Shown here one piece after another: positions 53,417 to 62,666 of a DNA stretch of 64,000 nt. The notes under the pieces were generated by a model, which was not told the DNA's origin, did not search any database, and was given only the letters and a program-made list of their open reading frames with translations. Within the stretch, counting starts at the first letter, position 1. Every line of letters starts with the position of its first letter. The stretch lies in NCBI GenBank assembly GCA_035358815.1, contig DAOPQC010000002.1:468620-532619 (forward strand), written 5' to 3'. Source of the DNA: Thermoanaerobaculales bacterium (lineage in GTDB: Bacteria; Acidobacteriota; Thermoanaerobaculia; Thermoanaerobaculales; Sulfomarinibacteraceae). Both the position numbers and the translations under genes were made by a program.

Positions 53417-55381
53417 CTACCGCGGCTCGCGCAGCACCCTCCGGATGACCTCGGCCTTGGCGGGGTCGGCCGCAATGTGATCCCACTGCCAGAACACGAC
53501 GCCGGCCGAGGGCGGCTCGAGCGCGGCCCGCAGGCCGGCCTCGAGCTCGTCGACCGACAGCGCCTCGTCCCGGTAGGCCGCCGCGACCTGGATGCTCGGC
53601 AGCACCGGGCAGCGTCCGGCCTCGGCGACGTCGCGGACCACCGATGCGATCCACTCCGGCGGACGATAGAGCATGTGCGCGTAGCACATCGGTGACAGGT
53701 AGTCGGCGAGGTGGCCGAGGGCCGCGCGGTCCTGGCCGGCGATGCGGCCGATCGCGCCCTCGAAGTCGCCGGTCCGCCACGGCACGACGTGGAGGTTCAC
53801 CCGCAGGTTCGACTTGACCGCCTTGGCAGCCTGGATGATCTGCCACGCCAGCGAGGAGATCGTGTCCTCCTTGAAGGCGGTCCACTCGGCGGCCGCGTTG
53901 GTGCGGATCCAGGCCGCGGCGGCGACCGGGTCGTCGACCGGCAGCTGCGACCCCGGAGCGAGGGTCGCGGCGAAGCGCCGCAGGCACTTCGGGCAGTAGC
54001 AGGCGTCGGGCAGGCGCGCCGGGTCGGCGTCGGGCCGCACCTCTTCCCAGAACACGAAGTCGCGGATGAAGTCGAGGCTGAGGCCGTCCGGCCGCAGCTT
54101 CTGCACGAGCGCGACCGCCTCGTCGACCCGGCGCTGCCGCAGCTCGTCCCGCGACGGGCAGGCGAACTCCACCCAGTCGTCCTTCGCCGGCTTACCGTCG
54201 GCGGTCACCGCAGAGAGGCTGGGGTCCGCCGCGAGCGCCTCCGGCGCGTAAAGCACCGGGAAGATCACGTAGATCTGGATGCCGGCTTGCCTCGCGAGCT
54301 CTCGGAAGCCCTCGCGCGAGGCGAGCTGCTCGCTCGCGAACACGTGCGTGACGCCGAGCTCCCGCCACCCGGCGAACAGCTCGCCGAGATCACCGTCAAA
54401 GTCGTAGATCTTCACCCCGACGATCGGCCGCGGCGTCGGGTCGTAGCCGTTGGCAGGCGACGCCGCACCGGCAGCTACGAAACCGGCATCCGGGCCGGGC
54501 GGGAAGACGTCGAGGACCGTGAAGTCGACCCAGTAGAGCCCGGCCGCGTTCGGCACCGCGGCCAGGATCGCCCGGCCGATGTCGCCCGGCGGGTCAGCGA
54601 GCTGGCGCCACCACGGCCGGTCTGACGGGTAGCCGAACTGGAAGGCCACTGGCGCCGGCACGAAGCTGCGGCCCCACGCCGCGAACTCCTCGACCATCGC
54701 GTCGAGCGAGGGCAGGATCTGGCTGTCGTCGACGAACAGCAGGCCGTCGCGCAGCGTCGGCGGCAGCTTGGACTGCTCCCAGTGCTTGAGGAACAGGCGG
54801 TAGCGCGGGTCGTGGCTGCGGATCGCCGCCAGCCACGCCGCCGCCTCCTCGTCGGTGACCGGCTTGCCCTCGGGACGCTCGGTCGACTGGTACCACTCGA
54901 CGTCGATGCCGAAGCCGGCCACGCTCGGGTGGCTGCCGTAGCGGCCGAGCACGAGGTGGATGAGCTCCGCGACCGGCGCGTGGCCGGGCTCGACCTGCAG
55001 CCAGACCCGGAAGCCATTGCGGTCGAAGAGGTCGAGGGCCGCCTGGTTGTGGTCCTCCGGCACCGCGGTGATGAGTGGGCTTGACGGCTCGGCAGGGAAG
55101 TTGAGCTCGGTGCCGTCGCCGCGCAACCGGCCGACGATCCAGATCGTCTCGGGCACCGCGCCGTCGAAGCGCGACGCCATCTCCTGTCCGACCCGCAGCC
55201 AGTACTCGGGCCCGGGGTCGCGCTGCGGCCCGTAGGCCGAGAAGCGGAAGCCGGCGCCGAGCGGCCGGCCGGCGCCGGGCTCCGGGCCGCCGTCACCCGC
55301 CGAGCCGCAGCCCATCGGGAGGAGCCCGACGGCCACCGCCACCATCGAGAGCCACCCGAGCCTGAACCGCGCAAACCTCAT
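53417..55381 (-). CDS. Lipoprotein with two glycosidase-like barrel domains, unknown function
   Basis: A 654-residue protein with lipobox LPMGC near residue 25. Domain 1 (about 45-300) looks like a TIM barrel: WIVGRLRGDG, HPSVAGFGIDVEWYQ, LFLKHWEQSKLP, VAFQFGYPSDR, YWVDFTVLD. Domain 2 (about 320-654) resembles GHL10/GH10-like putative glycosidases: VGVKIYDFDGDLGEL, IYVIFPVLYAPEAL, LSLDFIRDFVFWEE, a CYCPKCLRRF zinc-ribbon-like pair and VFWQWDHIAAD. The Asp/Glu in IDVEWY and LDFIRD are candidate catalytic residues, unproven. It overlaps the ROK kinase stop by 4 nt as last gene of the GH2/MFS/ROK operon. Confidence 0.8.
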   Translation of the reverse strand: MRFARFRLGWLSMVAVAVGLLPMGCGSAGDGGPEPGAGRPLGAGFRFSAYGPQRDPGPEYWLRVGQEMASRFDGAVPETIWIVGRLRGDGTELNFPAEPSSPLITAVPEDHNQAALDLFDRNGFRVWLQVEPGHAPVAELIHLVLGRYGSHPSVAGFGIDVEWYQSTERPEGKPVTDEEAAAWLAAIRSHDPRYRLFLKHWEQSKLPPTLRDGLLFVDDSQILPSLDAMVEEFAAWGRSFVPAPVAFQFGYPSDRPWWRQLADPPGDIGRAILAAVPNAAGLYWVDFTVLDVFPPGPDAGFVAAGAASPANGYDPTPRPIVGVKIYDFDGDLGELFAGWRELGVTHVFASEQLASREGFRELARQAGIQIYVIFPVLYAPEALAADPSLSAVTADGKPAKDDWVEFACPSRDELRQRRVDEAVALVQKLRPDGLSLDFIRDFVFWEEVRPDADPARLPDACYCPKCLRRFAATLAPGSQLPVDDPVAAAAWIRTNAAAEWTAFKEDTISSLAWQIIQAAKAVKSNLRVNLHVVPWRTGDFEGAIGRIAGQDRAALGHLADYLSPMCYAHMLYRPPEWIASVVRDVAEAGRCPVLPSIQVAAAYRDEALSVDELEAGLRAALEPPSAGVVFWQWDHIAADPAKAEVIRRVLREPR

Positions 55382-56256
55382 GCTGTTGCCCCCGTCCCGC
55401 CGCCCGCGGTCATCGCGTCGACGTAGAGCGCCGCCGCCCCGAGCACGGCCGCGTCCGCGAGCTCGCTCGCCTCGATGACCAGCCGCTCGATCACGTGCGG
55501 GTAGGCGAAGGCGGCGAGCCCTGCCCGCATCGGCGCTTCGAAGAGGTCGAACGCCGCCGCGATCGATCCGCCCAGGATCACGGCCTCGGGGTCGTAGGCG
55601 CAGCAGACGATCATCACCGCCTCGGCGAGCTCGCGGCCGAAGCGCTCGAAGAGCGCGATCGCCGCCGCGTCACCGGAGCGCGCCCGCTCGTGGGCCTCGC
55701 CCCCCGACACCCCGCCCTCGCGCAGGAAGAAGCGGCCGGCGCACCAGTCCTCGAGCGTGAGGCCCTTGTGCGGCATGGCGCCGATCTCGCCGGCACAGCA
55801 GTTACGGCCGCTGTGCAGGAGGCCGCCGATGATCACGCCGGTCCCGAGGCCGGTGCCGAGCGTCAGCCCGACCAGGTCGCGGTACGCCCGCCCCTTGCCG
55901 AACACGTGCTCGCCGACGGCGAAGGCGTTGGCGTCGTTGTTGACGTACGTCGGCACGGAGAAGCGCCGCTCGAGCACCGCCTTCAGCGGCACCCGCTTCC
56001 AGGACGGGATGTTCTCGACCTCGAACACGGTTCCCGTCGCGACGTCGACCACGCTCGGCACGCCGCAGCCGATGCCGACCACCTGCTCGTCATGGAGCTC
56101 GGCGATCGCGGACGCGATCTCCTCGAGCACCACCTGCTCGGCGGCCTGGCCGGAAATCGGCCGGCTGACGGCGCGGGCGACCCTGCCACCCGCGACCGCG
56201 CCGACCCTGACCTTGGTGCCGCCGAGGTCGACCCCGATGATGGTTCCCTCGCCCAC
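55378..56256 (-). CDS. ROK-family sugar kinase
   Basis: A 292-residue ROK protein: phosphate loop GVDLGGTKVRVGAV (residues 8-21), ATGTVFEVENIPSW, catalytic Asp in YVNNDANAFAVGE near residue 108, GLTLGTGLGTGVI and GEIGAMPHKG. The usual CxCGxxGCxE zinc loop is degenerate (WCAGRFF), as in some glucokinase/GlcNAc-kinase relatives. It phosphorylates a hexose or amino sugar with ATP in the cytoplasm. It sits between an MFS sugar importer and the two-barrel lipoprotein, downstream of the GH2 enzyme, so glucosamine (or mannose/glucose) is the likely substrate. Confidence 0.9.
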   Translation of the reverse strand: MGEGTIIGVDLGGTKVRVGAVAGGRVARAVSRPISGQAAEQVVLEEIASAIAELHDEQVVGIGCGVPSVVDVATGTVFEVENIPSWKRVPLKAVLERRFSVPTYVNNDANAFAVGEHVFGKGRAYRDLVGLTLGTGLGTGVIIGGLLHSGRNCCAGEIGAMPHKGLTLEDWCAGRFFLREGGVSGGEAHERARSGDAAAIALFERFGRELAEAVMIVCCAYDPEAVILGGSIAAAFDLFEAPMRAGLAAFAYPHVIERLVIEASELADAAVLGAAALYVDAMTAGGGTGATA

Positions 56257-56277
56257 GGCCCAACCTCCCTGGTGGCG

Positions 56278-57555
56278 TCATCCCCTGCCGCGGCCGGTCA
56301 GGCTCGCCAGCAGCTCGCGCGGCGTGACGGTGGCGTTGTCGACCAGCGGCTTCGCCCACAGCCCGATCGAGAAGATGTAGCCGAGGGTCAGAAAGAGCAG
56401 CGTCATGGCGGCCCGCAGCCCGATCTGGTCGCCGATCGCGCCGACCAGCCACGGCACCACCGCGCCGCCGAGGATCCCGCTGCACAGGATCCCGGAGAAC
56501 GAACCGTGGTGCTCGGCGACCGAGTTCAGCGCGAGCGAGAAGACGATCGACCACATCACCGACAGGAAGAAGCCGAACGCCATGAAGGCGAGCCGCGAGA
56601 CCGAGGCTGGGCCCGAGAGCGCCACCACGAGGCTCAGCATGGCCGCGGTCGTGAAGCCGACCAGCACGCGCCGCGCGTCGATCAGCTTCAGCAGCAGCAG
56701 GCCGAGCAGGCAGCCGGCGGTCATCAGGCCCCAGAAGTAGGAGACGGTGCGCGCGCCCTCCACCTGGGGGTCGAGCCCGTGGTAGACCTCGAGGAAGCGG
56801 GACACCCAGTTGGCGACTCCCTGCTCGGTGCCGACGTAGGCGAAGATCCCGAAGAAAAAGAGCCAGACGTAGCGATTGCGGAGCAGCTCGCGGTAGGTCG
56901 AGGCTCCGCCGGTGCGCTCGTCGGCCTTGAGCTCGACCCTGGGCAGCCGGACCGAGGCCAGCACCAGGACCATGACCGCGGTGACCACCGTGAAGACCCA
57001 GTAGAGCGACACCCAGGGCAGCGCCGGCGGCACGATCCCGGCGAGCAGCCCGAGCACCCCGTCGGCCGGACGCGGGTCGGCCTGGAGTCGCGCCACCAGG
57101 AACGAGTAGACGTGGGGGCTCAGGAACGAGGCCGAGCCGAACACCAGCTGCGCCATCACCGAGAAGAAGGCGAAGTGCTCCTCGCCACCCGCCACCCGCA
57201 GCAGCGGGTTGATCGCCACCTGCAGCATGGTCATGCCGATGCCAATCGAAAACAGCGACACCAGCGCCACTGCGAAGGTCGGGAAGCTCGCGAACAGGAA
57301 CGAGCCGCCGAAGGCGAGCACGAAGGCGGCGACCAGGATCGGCTTGTGGCCGAAGCGCTCGAGCAGCACCCCGGCCGGGATCGACATCACGCCGTAGGCG
57401 ACGAAGAACGAGAACGGCAGGAAGCCGGCCAGGGTCAGGCTCAGGCTGAAGCCCTTGATGATGTCCGGCACCAGCGGCCCCAGGATGTTGGTCAGGAAGG
57501 AGATCACGAAGAAGATCAGGAACACGAGCAGGACGATCGCCATGCTCCGCTTCAT
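56278..57555 (-). CDS. MFS sugar transporter (FucP/GluP-like)
   Basis: A 425-residue, 12-segment major facilitator. FLTNILGPLVPDIIKGFSLSLTLAGFLPFSFF and GVMSIPAGVLLERFGHKPIL at the start, then GIGMTMLQVAINPLLRVAGGEEHFAFFSV, fit the fucose/glucose:H+ symporter family. It should import monosaccharides. It is 21 nt upstream of the ROK kinase and 47 nt downstream of the GH2 gene, so it probably takes up the GH2 product for phosphorylation by the kinase. ATG 57555. Confidence 0.9.
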   Translation of the reverse strand: MKRSMAIVLLVFLIFFVISFLTNILGPLVPDIIKGFSLSLTLAGFLPFSFFVAYGVMSIPAGVLLERFGHKPILVAAFVLAFGGSFLFASFPTFAVALVSLFSIGIGMTMLQVAINPLLRVAGGEEHFAFFSVMAQLVFGSASFLSPHVYSFLVARLQADPRPADGVLGLLAGIVPPALPWVSLYWVFTVVTAVMVLVLASVRLPRVELKADERTGGASTYRELLRNRYVWLFFFGIFAYVGTEQGVANWVSRFLEVYHGLDPQVEGARTVSYFWGLMTAGCLLGLLLLKLIDARRVLVGFTTAAMLSLVVALSGPASVSRLAFMAFGFFLSVMWSIVFSLALNSVAEHHGSFSGILCSGILGGAVVPWLVGAIGDQIGLRAAMTLLFLTLGYIFSIGLWAKPLVDNATVTPRELLASLTGRGRG

Positions 57556-57602
57556 GCGCTCACCCCTCGTTCTGCGCCGCCGTGCGGCGCCTCATCCTCG
57601 CG

Positions 57603-60281
57603 TCAGCTCGCGCCCGGCCGACCGCCTTCGGCCGCGCCGGCCGCGAGCGTCACCACCATCTCGGGCACATTCCAGCCGGCGGCCTGCACGAGCGCGCCGT
57701 CGAGCGAGCCGGCACCGGGCACCCGCACCCGCAGCAGCCGCTCCTCGCCCGGCAGCAGCGTCACGTAGTTGTCGTCCCACAGCACCGGCAGGATAGACTT
57801 CCCCGCCGCGTCGACCAGCCGCAGCTCGATGAAGAAGGCGACCGCCTCGCTCGGGTTGCGGAGCCGGACCGTGACCTCGGGGCCGGCCGCCGGATGCTCG
57901 ACCGCGGCCTCGAGCTCGAGACCAACCTCGGGCAGCTGGTCGAGCGCCGAGAAGTCGGCGAAGCTCTTGGTCGGGGTCACGAACCACAGGCTATTGCCCC
58001 AGTCGAGCACGTCCTCGGTGGTCGACAGCCAGTAGAAGTTGCGGGCGATCTCGCTCCCCTCGCGGTCGGCAAGCCGCAGGTCGAGGAACCAGACCGGGGT
58101 CGGCGGCTTGACATCGGCGAGTGACAGCACGAGAGCCGAGGACGCGCCGTCGATGCTCGCCTCCCGCGTCGCGCTCTCAAACTCGCGGCCGTGCAGGTCG
58201 AGGGCGCGGACGGTCGCGACGCCGTCACGGCGCGCCAGCGTGTCGTTGACCAGGTGGACGGTCCGGTCGTGGTAGTTGTAGGCCAGGCTCAGCGGCCGGC
58301 AGGCGGCGCGCGCGCCGTAGAACGCGCCGTTGGGCATCAGGTCGTGGCCGTAGAGCTGCCAGTACATCTCCGGCCAGGCCGAGTTGAGCATCCACTGAAT
58401 CACCCCGGTGGTCAGCGGCCGGTTGACCGCGAACGCCTCGAACATCGGCCGCATCGCCTCGTAGCTCGCCGCCTGCGCCTTGCGCAGGAACTCCTCGACG
58501 CCCGCCGACGGGCCATAGCGCCGGTCAAGAGCCTCGATGAAGCGGTTCATCTGGTTGAACTCGTTGCGGCCGCAGTGGTAGTCCCAGACCTCGTCGACCG
58601 GCCACAGGTGCTCGGGCGGGATCATCCGCTTGACGCTCTCGAGCGGCGGCGGCTGCGGGCCGGGGCCGGTCTCGGTGTTGAAGCCGTAGGCACCGCCGCG
58701 CTCGCGGTCCTCGTACCAGTAGCGCGGCGGCACCCAGTCGTACGGCCCATTCATCTTGACCCCGCTCGGGCCGCTCACCTCGCTCTCCAGCCAGCCGCAG
58801 GAGACGAGGGACGGGCGGCTGGTGTCGGACATCGCGAGCACCGCCTGGTACTGCCGCTCGAGGTCGGGGTGCGGCAGCAGGTCGCTCGCCAGCACCCAGG
58901 TGAAGATGCTCGGGTGGTTGCGCAGGTAGCGCACCTGGTCGCCGAGCGACGCCGCCACCAGCGCCATCTCCTCAGGCTCGAGCACGCCTCCATACTGCTC
59001 GTCGACCGGCTTGCCGAGGTAGTCCTCCCACTCCCACTGGCAGCTCCAGCCCGGCATGATCAGCACGCCCTCGCGGTCGGCAATGTCGTACAGCGCCTGG
59101 CTCGATCCCCAGAAGCCCTCGAGCCGGATGGTGTTGAGGCCCATGTGCTTGACGTAGGCGATCTGGGCCTCGAGCTTCTCCGGCGTGTCGGCGAGCAGCG
59201 GGTCATCGACCCAGCCGCCGCCGCGCACCAGCACCGGCTTGCCGTTGACGGTGAAGCCGCGGTGGCCCTGCTCGTTGAAGGAGGTGCCGACCTCACGCAC
59301 GCCGAAGGTGACGTCGGTCGAGTCGGACAGGCGGTCGCCGGCGAACGCCGTGGCCCGCAGCGAGTAGAGCTCGGGCTTGCCCAGGGTGTGCGGCCACCAA
59401 AGGCGCGGTGCATCGAGCTTGAGGACCGGGTGCTGGTCCGCGGCGAAGCGCACGACCGTCTGCTGCCCCGGCTCGAGCGCGACCTCGGTCTGGAACGCGG
59501 ACCCCTCGAGCTCGCCCCTGGCGGTCGCGGTCAGCGCCTCCTCGCCGTGGTTGGTCAGCAGCATCTCCACGGTGAGCTCGGCCGAGGCCAGGGTGTCGAG
59601 GTCGACGTCGGAGCGGACGAAGACCTCGTCCACCGACACCGGGCCGGTCAGACGCAGGGCCACCGGCCGCCAGAGGCCCATGTTGCGGTCGGGCGGCCGC
59701 GGGTTCCAGTCGACGAAGCCGATCGTGAAGTCGCCGGGCTGCGGCGGCAGGACCTCCACTGCCAGAGCGTTGACCCCTGGACGGACGTGGCCGGCGAGGT
59801 CGAGGGAGTGCACCCGGAAGGCGCCGACGATCTCGTCGGCCGAGGCCAGCTGGGCGCCGTTGACCCAGACGTTGGCGCGGTAGTTGATCCCCTCGAAGAT
59901 CAGGCGCGCGGAGCCCCCAGCCTCACGCTTGCTGAGGGTGAACTCGGTCCGGTACCACCATGGCGCGTCGAACTGCTCGGTGGGCACCTCCTCGAGGTTG
60001 GTGCCGAGGTAAAGGTCGGGGTAGCGGCCGGCGGCGACCAGCGCCGCCATCGGCGTCGCGGGCACCGAGGTCGCGACCCAGGCACCGGCATCGAAGCCCG
60101 GCGTCGACAGCGCGGCGCCGTCGTCGCCCGCATCCGCCGCCGCCGAGATCCGCCACCCGTCGGCGAGCTCGCGCCGGTTGGTCATGGGCGCCTCCCGCCC
60201 TGCGCAGCTCGAGAGAACGAGGAGCGCGCACGAGGCCGCGGCCAGCGACGACACCCTGGAGTGGACCGAGGGAGCTGGCAT
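57603..60281 (-). CDS. GH2 exo-beta-D-glucosaminidase-like lipoprotein
   Basis: An 892-residue protein with lipobox LSSC (residue about 26). GH2 layout: jelly-roll (about 50-220, GINYRANVWVNGAQL, PPDRNMGLWRPVAL), immunoglobulin-like domain, barrel (about 330-680), and two C-terminal beta domains. In the barrel, NHPSIFTWVLASD ends in Asp467 where ordinary GH2 enzymes have Asn-Glu, and FNTETGPGP gives Glu537. This Asp/Glu pair matches Amycolatopsis CsxA (Asp469/Glu541), an exo-glucosaminidase. A beta-mannosidase function cannot be fully excluded. It is the first gene of the operon with MFS, ROK and a lipoprotein. Confidence 0.88.
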   Translation of the reverse strand: MPAPSVHSRVSSLAAASCALLVLSSCAGREAPMTNRRELADGWRISAAADAGDDGAALSTPGFDAGAWVATSVPATPMAALVAAGRYPDLYLGTNLEEVPTEQFDAPWWYRTEFTLSKREAGGSARLIFEGINYRANVWVNGAQLASADEIVGAFRVHSLDLAGHVRPGVNALAVEVLPPQPGDFTIGFVDWNPRPPDRNMGLWRPVALRLTGPVSVDEVFVRSDVDLDTLASAELTVEMLLTNHGEEALTATARGELEGSAFQTEVALEPGQQTVVRFAADQHPVLKLDAPRLWWPHTLGKPELYSLRATAFAGDRLSDSTDVTFGVREVGTSFNEQGHRGFTVNGKPVLVRGGGWVDDPLLADTPEKLEAQIAYVKHMGLNTIRLEGFWGSSQALYDIADREGVLIMPGWSCQWEWEDYLGKPVDEQYGGVLEPEEMALVAASLGDQVRYLRNHPSIFTWVLASDLLPHPDLERQYQAVLAMSDTSRPSLVSCGWLESEVSGPSGVKMNGPYDWVPPRYWYEDRERGGAYGFNTETGPGPQPPPLESVKRMIPPEHLWPVDEVWDYHCGRNEFNQMNRFIEALDRRYGPSAGVEEFLRKAQAASYEAMRPMFEAFAVNRPLTTGVIQWMLNSAWPEMYWQLYGHDLMPNGAFYGARAACRPLSLAYNYHDRTVHLVNDTLARRDGVATVRALDLHGREFESATREASIDGASSALVLSLADVKPPTPVWFLDLRLADREGSEIARNFYWLSTTEDVLDWGNSLWFVTPTKSFADFSALDQLPEVGLELEAAVEHPAAGPEVTVRLRNPSEAVAFFIELRLVDAAGKSILPVLWDDNYVTLLPGEERLLRVRVPGAGSLDGALVQAAGWNVPEMVVTLAAGAAEGGRPGAS

Positions 60282-60362
60282 CGAATCACCCCCACCATGA
60301 TGCCGTCGAATTGTGACATGGCCGCGGCGAAAGCGGCGCCCGCCTCGCTTCGTTGCAGCGTA

Positions 60363-60368
60363 TATACT
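60363..60368 (+). promoter_or_regulatory. Candidate -10 box for the SIS/GH20-like operon
   Basis: TATACT within the palindrome GTATATAC (60360-60367), 49 nt ahead of the SIS-gene ATG; a GGCGGC-GAC-GCCGCC hairpin follows in the leader. There is no good -35 match, so an activator or non-canonical sigma factor is possible. The 135-nt divergent gap with GH2 is otherwise plain. Confidence 0.4.
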
Positions 60369-60416
60369 CTCGGCGGCGACGCCGCCGCACGCACGGGGAG
60401 CACACAGGGAGGCGCC

Positions 60417-61454
60417 ATGGGCCTGAGGGACGAGATCCTGGACCAGCCGGCTGCCGTCGCCCGCCTGCTCAACGGCCAGGCCGGGACGGTCGCCGAGGTC
60501 GCGCGGCGCATCCGCGATCGCGCGCCACGCCTCGTCTACATCGCCGCCCGCGGCAGCTCCGACAACGCTGGCCTCTACGCGAAGTACCTGTGGGGGGCGC
60601 ACAACCGGCTCCCGGTGGCGCTCGCCACGCCATCCCTGTTCAGCGTCTACTCCTCGCCGCCGGCCCTCGGCGAGGCGCTGGTCGTGGGCATCTCGCAGTC
60701 CGGGCAGTCGCCCGACATCGTCAGCGTCGTCGAGGAGGGCCGGCGCCAGGGCGCGCTGACCCTGGCCATCACCAACGACCCCACATCGCCGCTCGCCGGC
60801 GCGGCCGAGCTGGTCATCGACACCATGGCCGGCCCGGAGCTCGCGGTCGCAGCGACCAAGACCTACACCACCCAGCTCGCCGCGATCGCCATGATCTCGA
60901 CCGCCCTCTCCGGCGACGCCGGGCAGCAGGCCCGGCTCGCGCGCGCCCCGGCCCTGATTGGCGAGGCGCTGGCGCTCGAGGACACGATCGCCGCAGCCTC
61001 GGCGCGCTACCGCTACATGTCGCAGGGCGTGGTGCTCGGCCGTGGCTTCAACTACGCCACCGCGTTCGAGTGGGCGCTCAAGCTCAAGGAGCTCGCCTAC
61101 GTCGCCGCCGAGCCCTACTCGTCGGCCGACTTCCAGCATGGCCCGGTGGCGCTGGCGAGCCGCGGCTTCCCGGTGTTCGCGGTGGTCGCCGGCGGACGCA
61201 TGGCCGACAACATCCGCGCGCTGCTCGCGCGGCTGGTCGCCGAGCAGGGTGTAGAGCTGCTGGCGATCGCCAACGACGCCGAGTCTCTCGCGCTCGCGCA
61301 CACGCCGCTGCCGCTGCCCGCCGACCTGCCGGAGTGGCTGTCGCCGATCCCGGCGATCGTGCCGGCGCAGCTCCTGTGCTACCACCTGACCCGGGCCCGA
61401 GGCTTCGACACCGAGGGCCCGCGCGGACTGACCAAGGTCACCCTCACCTGGTGA
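60417..61454 (+). CDS. SIS-domain aminosugar-phosphate isomerase/deaminase (GlmS-isomerase-like, NagB-II/GlmD type)
   Basis: A 345-residue protein with two SIS domains and no glutaminase domain. SIS1 shows YIAARGSSDNAGLYAKY and VGISQSGQSPDIV; SIS2 shows YMSQGVVLGRGFNYATAFEWALKLKEL followed by SADFQHGP, and the C-terminus ends PRGLTKVTLTW. This is the plan of glucosamine-6-phosphate deaminases of the NagB-II and archaeal GlmD kind, which turn GlcN-6-P into fructose-6-P and ammonia. It is cytoplasmic. GGGAGG precedes ATG 60417. It is divergent from the exo-glucosaminidase operon, which would feed it. Confidence 0.88.
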   Translation: MGLRDEILDQPAAVARLLNGQAGTVAEVARRIRDRAPRLVYIAARGSSDNAGLYAKYLWGAHNRLPVALATPSLFSVYSSPPALGEALVVGISQSGQSPDIVSVVEEGRRQGALTLAITNDPTSPLAGAAELVIDTMAGPELAVAATKTYTTQLAAIAMISTALSGDAGQQARLARAPALIGEALALEDTIAAASARYRYMSQGVVLGRGFNYATAFEWALKLKELAYVAAEPYSSADFQHGPVALASRGFPVFAVVAGGRMADNIRALLARLVAEQGVELLAIANDAESLALAHTPLPLPADLPEWLSPIPAIVPAQLLCYHLTRARGFDTEGPRGLTKVTLTW

Positions 61455-61475
61455 GCCAAGGAACCGGAGGTCATG

Positions 61476-62666
61476 ATGCGCCGTTCGATCCCATCGTCCA
61501 CCGCCGCCTCGCACCGGCTCCTCGTGCCGGCCCTGCTGCTCCTCGGCGCAGGCCTCGCCGCCGGCCTCGCCTGGACGCAGCAGCCTGCCGAACCCGACGG
61601 CCCGCTCCCTGTGCGCGGCTTCTGCATCGCGGCGCCGCTGCCGGACGGCGTCGACGCCTTCATCGACTTCATCGAGCAGGAGCTTGCTCCGGCCTCGATC
61701 AACACCCTGGTGCTGCGCGTCGACTACAACTTCGAGTACGAGTCCCAGCCCGAGCTGCGCGACGAGGTGGCGCTGAGCGGCAAGCAGGTCAAGAAGATCG
61801 TCAAGGCCTGCCGCCGGTCCGGGATCCGCGTCATCCCCCAGATCAACCTGCTCGGCCACCAGTCGTGGGAGGACGAGCTCATTGGCCTGCTCCGCGTCCA
61901 CCCGGAGTTCGATGAGACGCCCCACATCCCGCTGCCCGAGGTCTATGTGTGGCCGAACCCGGACGGGCTCTACTGCAAGAGCTACTGCCCGCTCCACCCG
62001 CAGCTGCACTCGGTGGTGTTCCCGTTGATCGACGAGCTGCTCGAGGCCTTCGAGGCCGACGCCTTCCACGCCGGCATGGACGAGGTCTTCTACATCGCCG
62101 ACCCCAAGTGCCCGCGCTGCGGCGGCCGCGATCCGGCGGAGCTGTTCGCGGGCGAGGTGACGGCGATCCGCAACCACCTGGCGTCGCGGGGCGCCGAGCT
62201 GTGGATCTGGGGCGACCGCCTGATCGACGGCAAGACCACCGGGATCGGGATGTGGGAAGCGAGCATGAACAACACCCACCGCGCGGTCGACCTCATCCCC
62301 AAGGACGTCGTGATCGCCGACTGGCACTACGAGCGCGCCGACCCGACTGCCCCCTACTTCGCGGTCAAGGGCTTCAAGGTCGTCAGCTGCCCGTGGCAGT
62401 TCGCGGAGGTCGCCTCCGCCCACATCCGCGCGACCCTCGAGTCGCGACGGACGTCGACCCCCGAGATGCGGGAGCGCTTTGCCGGCGTCATGCAGACGGT
62501 GTGGGCCCCTGCCGAGTCCTTCCTCGACCAGTTCTACGGCCGGGTCCCGCCCGACCGCGAGCGGGGCGACCCGATCGACTGCTGCAAGCGCTACCTTGCC
62601 GAGATGAAGGAGCTCGCGGGCCAGCCACAGCCGGCGGCCGCCGGCGGCGGCGGTCACTCGCCGTAG
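61476..62666 (+). CDS. Short GH20-like beta-hexosaminidase (secreted)
   Basis: A 396-residue protein with an N-terminal signal/anchor (about residues 15-38). The remainder is a GH20-type barrel without the usual GH20b domain: LVLRVDYNFEYESQPEL, VIPQINLLGHQSW, and FHAGMDEVFY with the Asp202-Glu203 pair, then WIWGDRLIDG and VIADWHYERADPTAPY. It carries a CPRCGGRDP knuckle between strands. Related short GH20s act on chitin oligomers or unusual beta-hexosaminides. ATG 61473 and 61476 are adjacent after GGAGG; the second has better spacing. It is 21 nt downstream of the SIS gene. Confidence 0.83.
   Translation: MRRSIPSSTAASHRLLVPALLLLGAGLAAGLAWTQQPAEPDGPLPVRGFCIAAPLPDGVDAFIDFIEQELAPASINTLVLRVDYNFEYESQPELRDEVALSGKQVKKIVKACRRSGIRVIPQINLLGHQSWEDELIGLLRVHPEFDETPHIPLPEVYVWPNPDGLYCKSYCPLHPQLHSVVFPLIDELLEAFEADAFHAGMDEVFYIADPKCPRCGGRDPAELFAGEVTAIRNHLASRGAELWIWGDRLIDGKTTGIGMWEASMNNTHRAVDLIPKDVVIADWHYERADPTAPYFAVKGFKVVSCPWQFAEVASAHIRATLESRRTSTPEMRERFAGVMQTVWAPAESFLDQFYGRVPPDRERGDPIDCCKRYLAEMKELAGQPQPAAAGGGGHSP

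Noticed and set aside
57603..60281. Annotation of the GH2 as beta-mannosidase to complete the mannan pathway
   Set aside because: The acid/base position is Asp in an Ala-Ser-Asp context, which fits exo-glucosaminidases; the operon also contains kinase and importer genes next to a GlcN-6-P deaminase-like gene.
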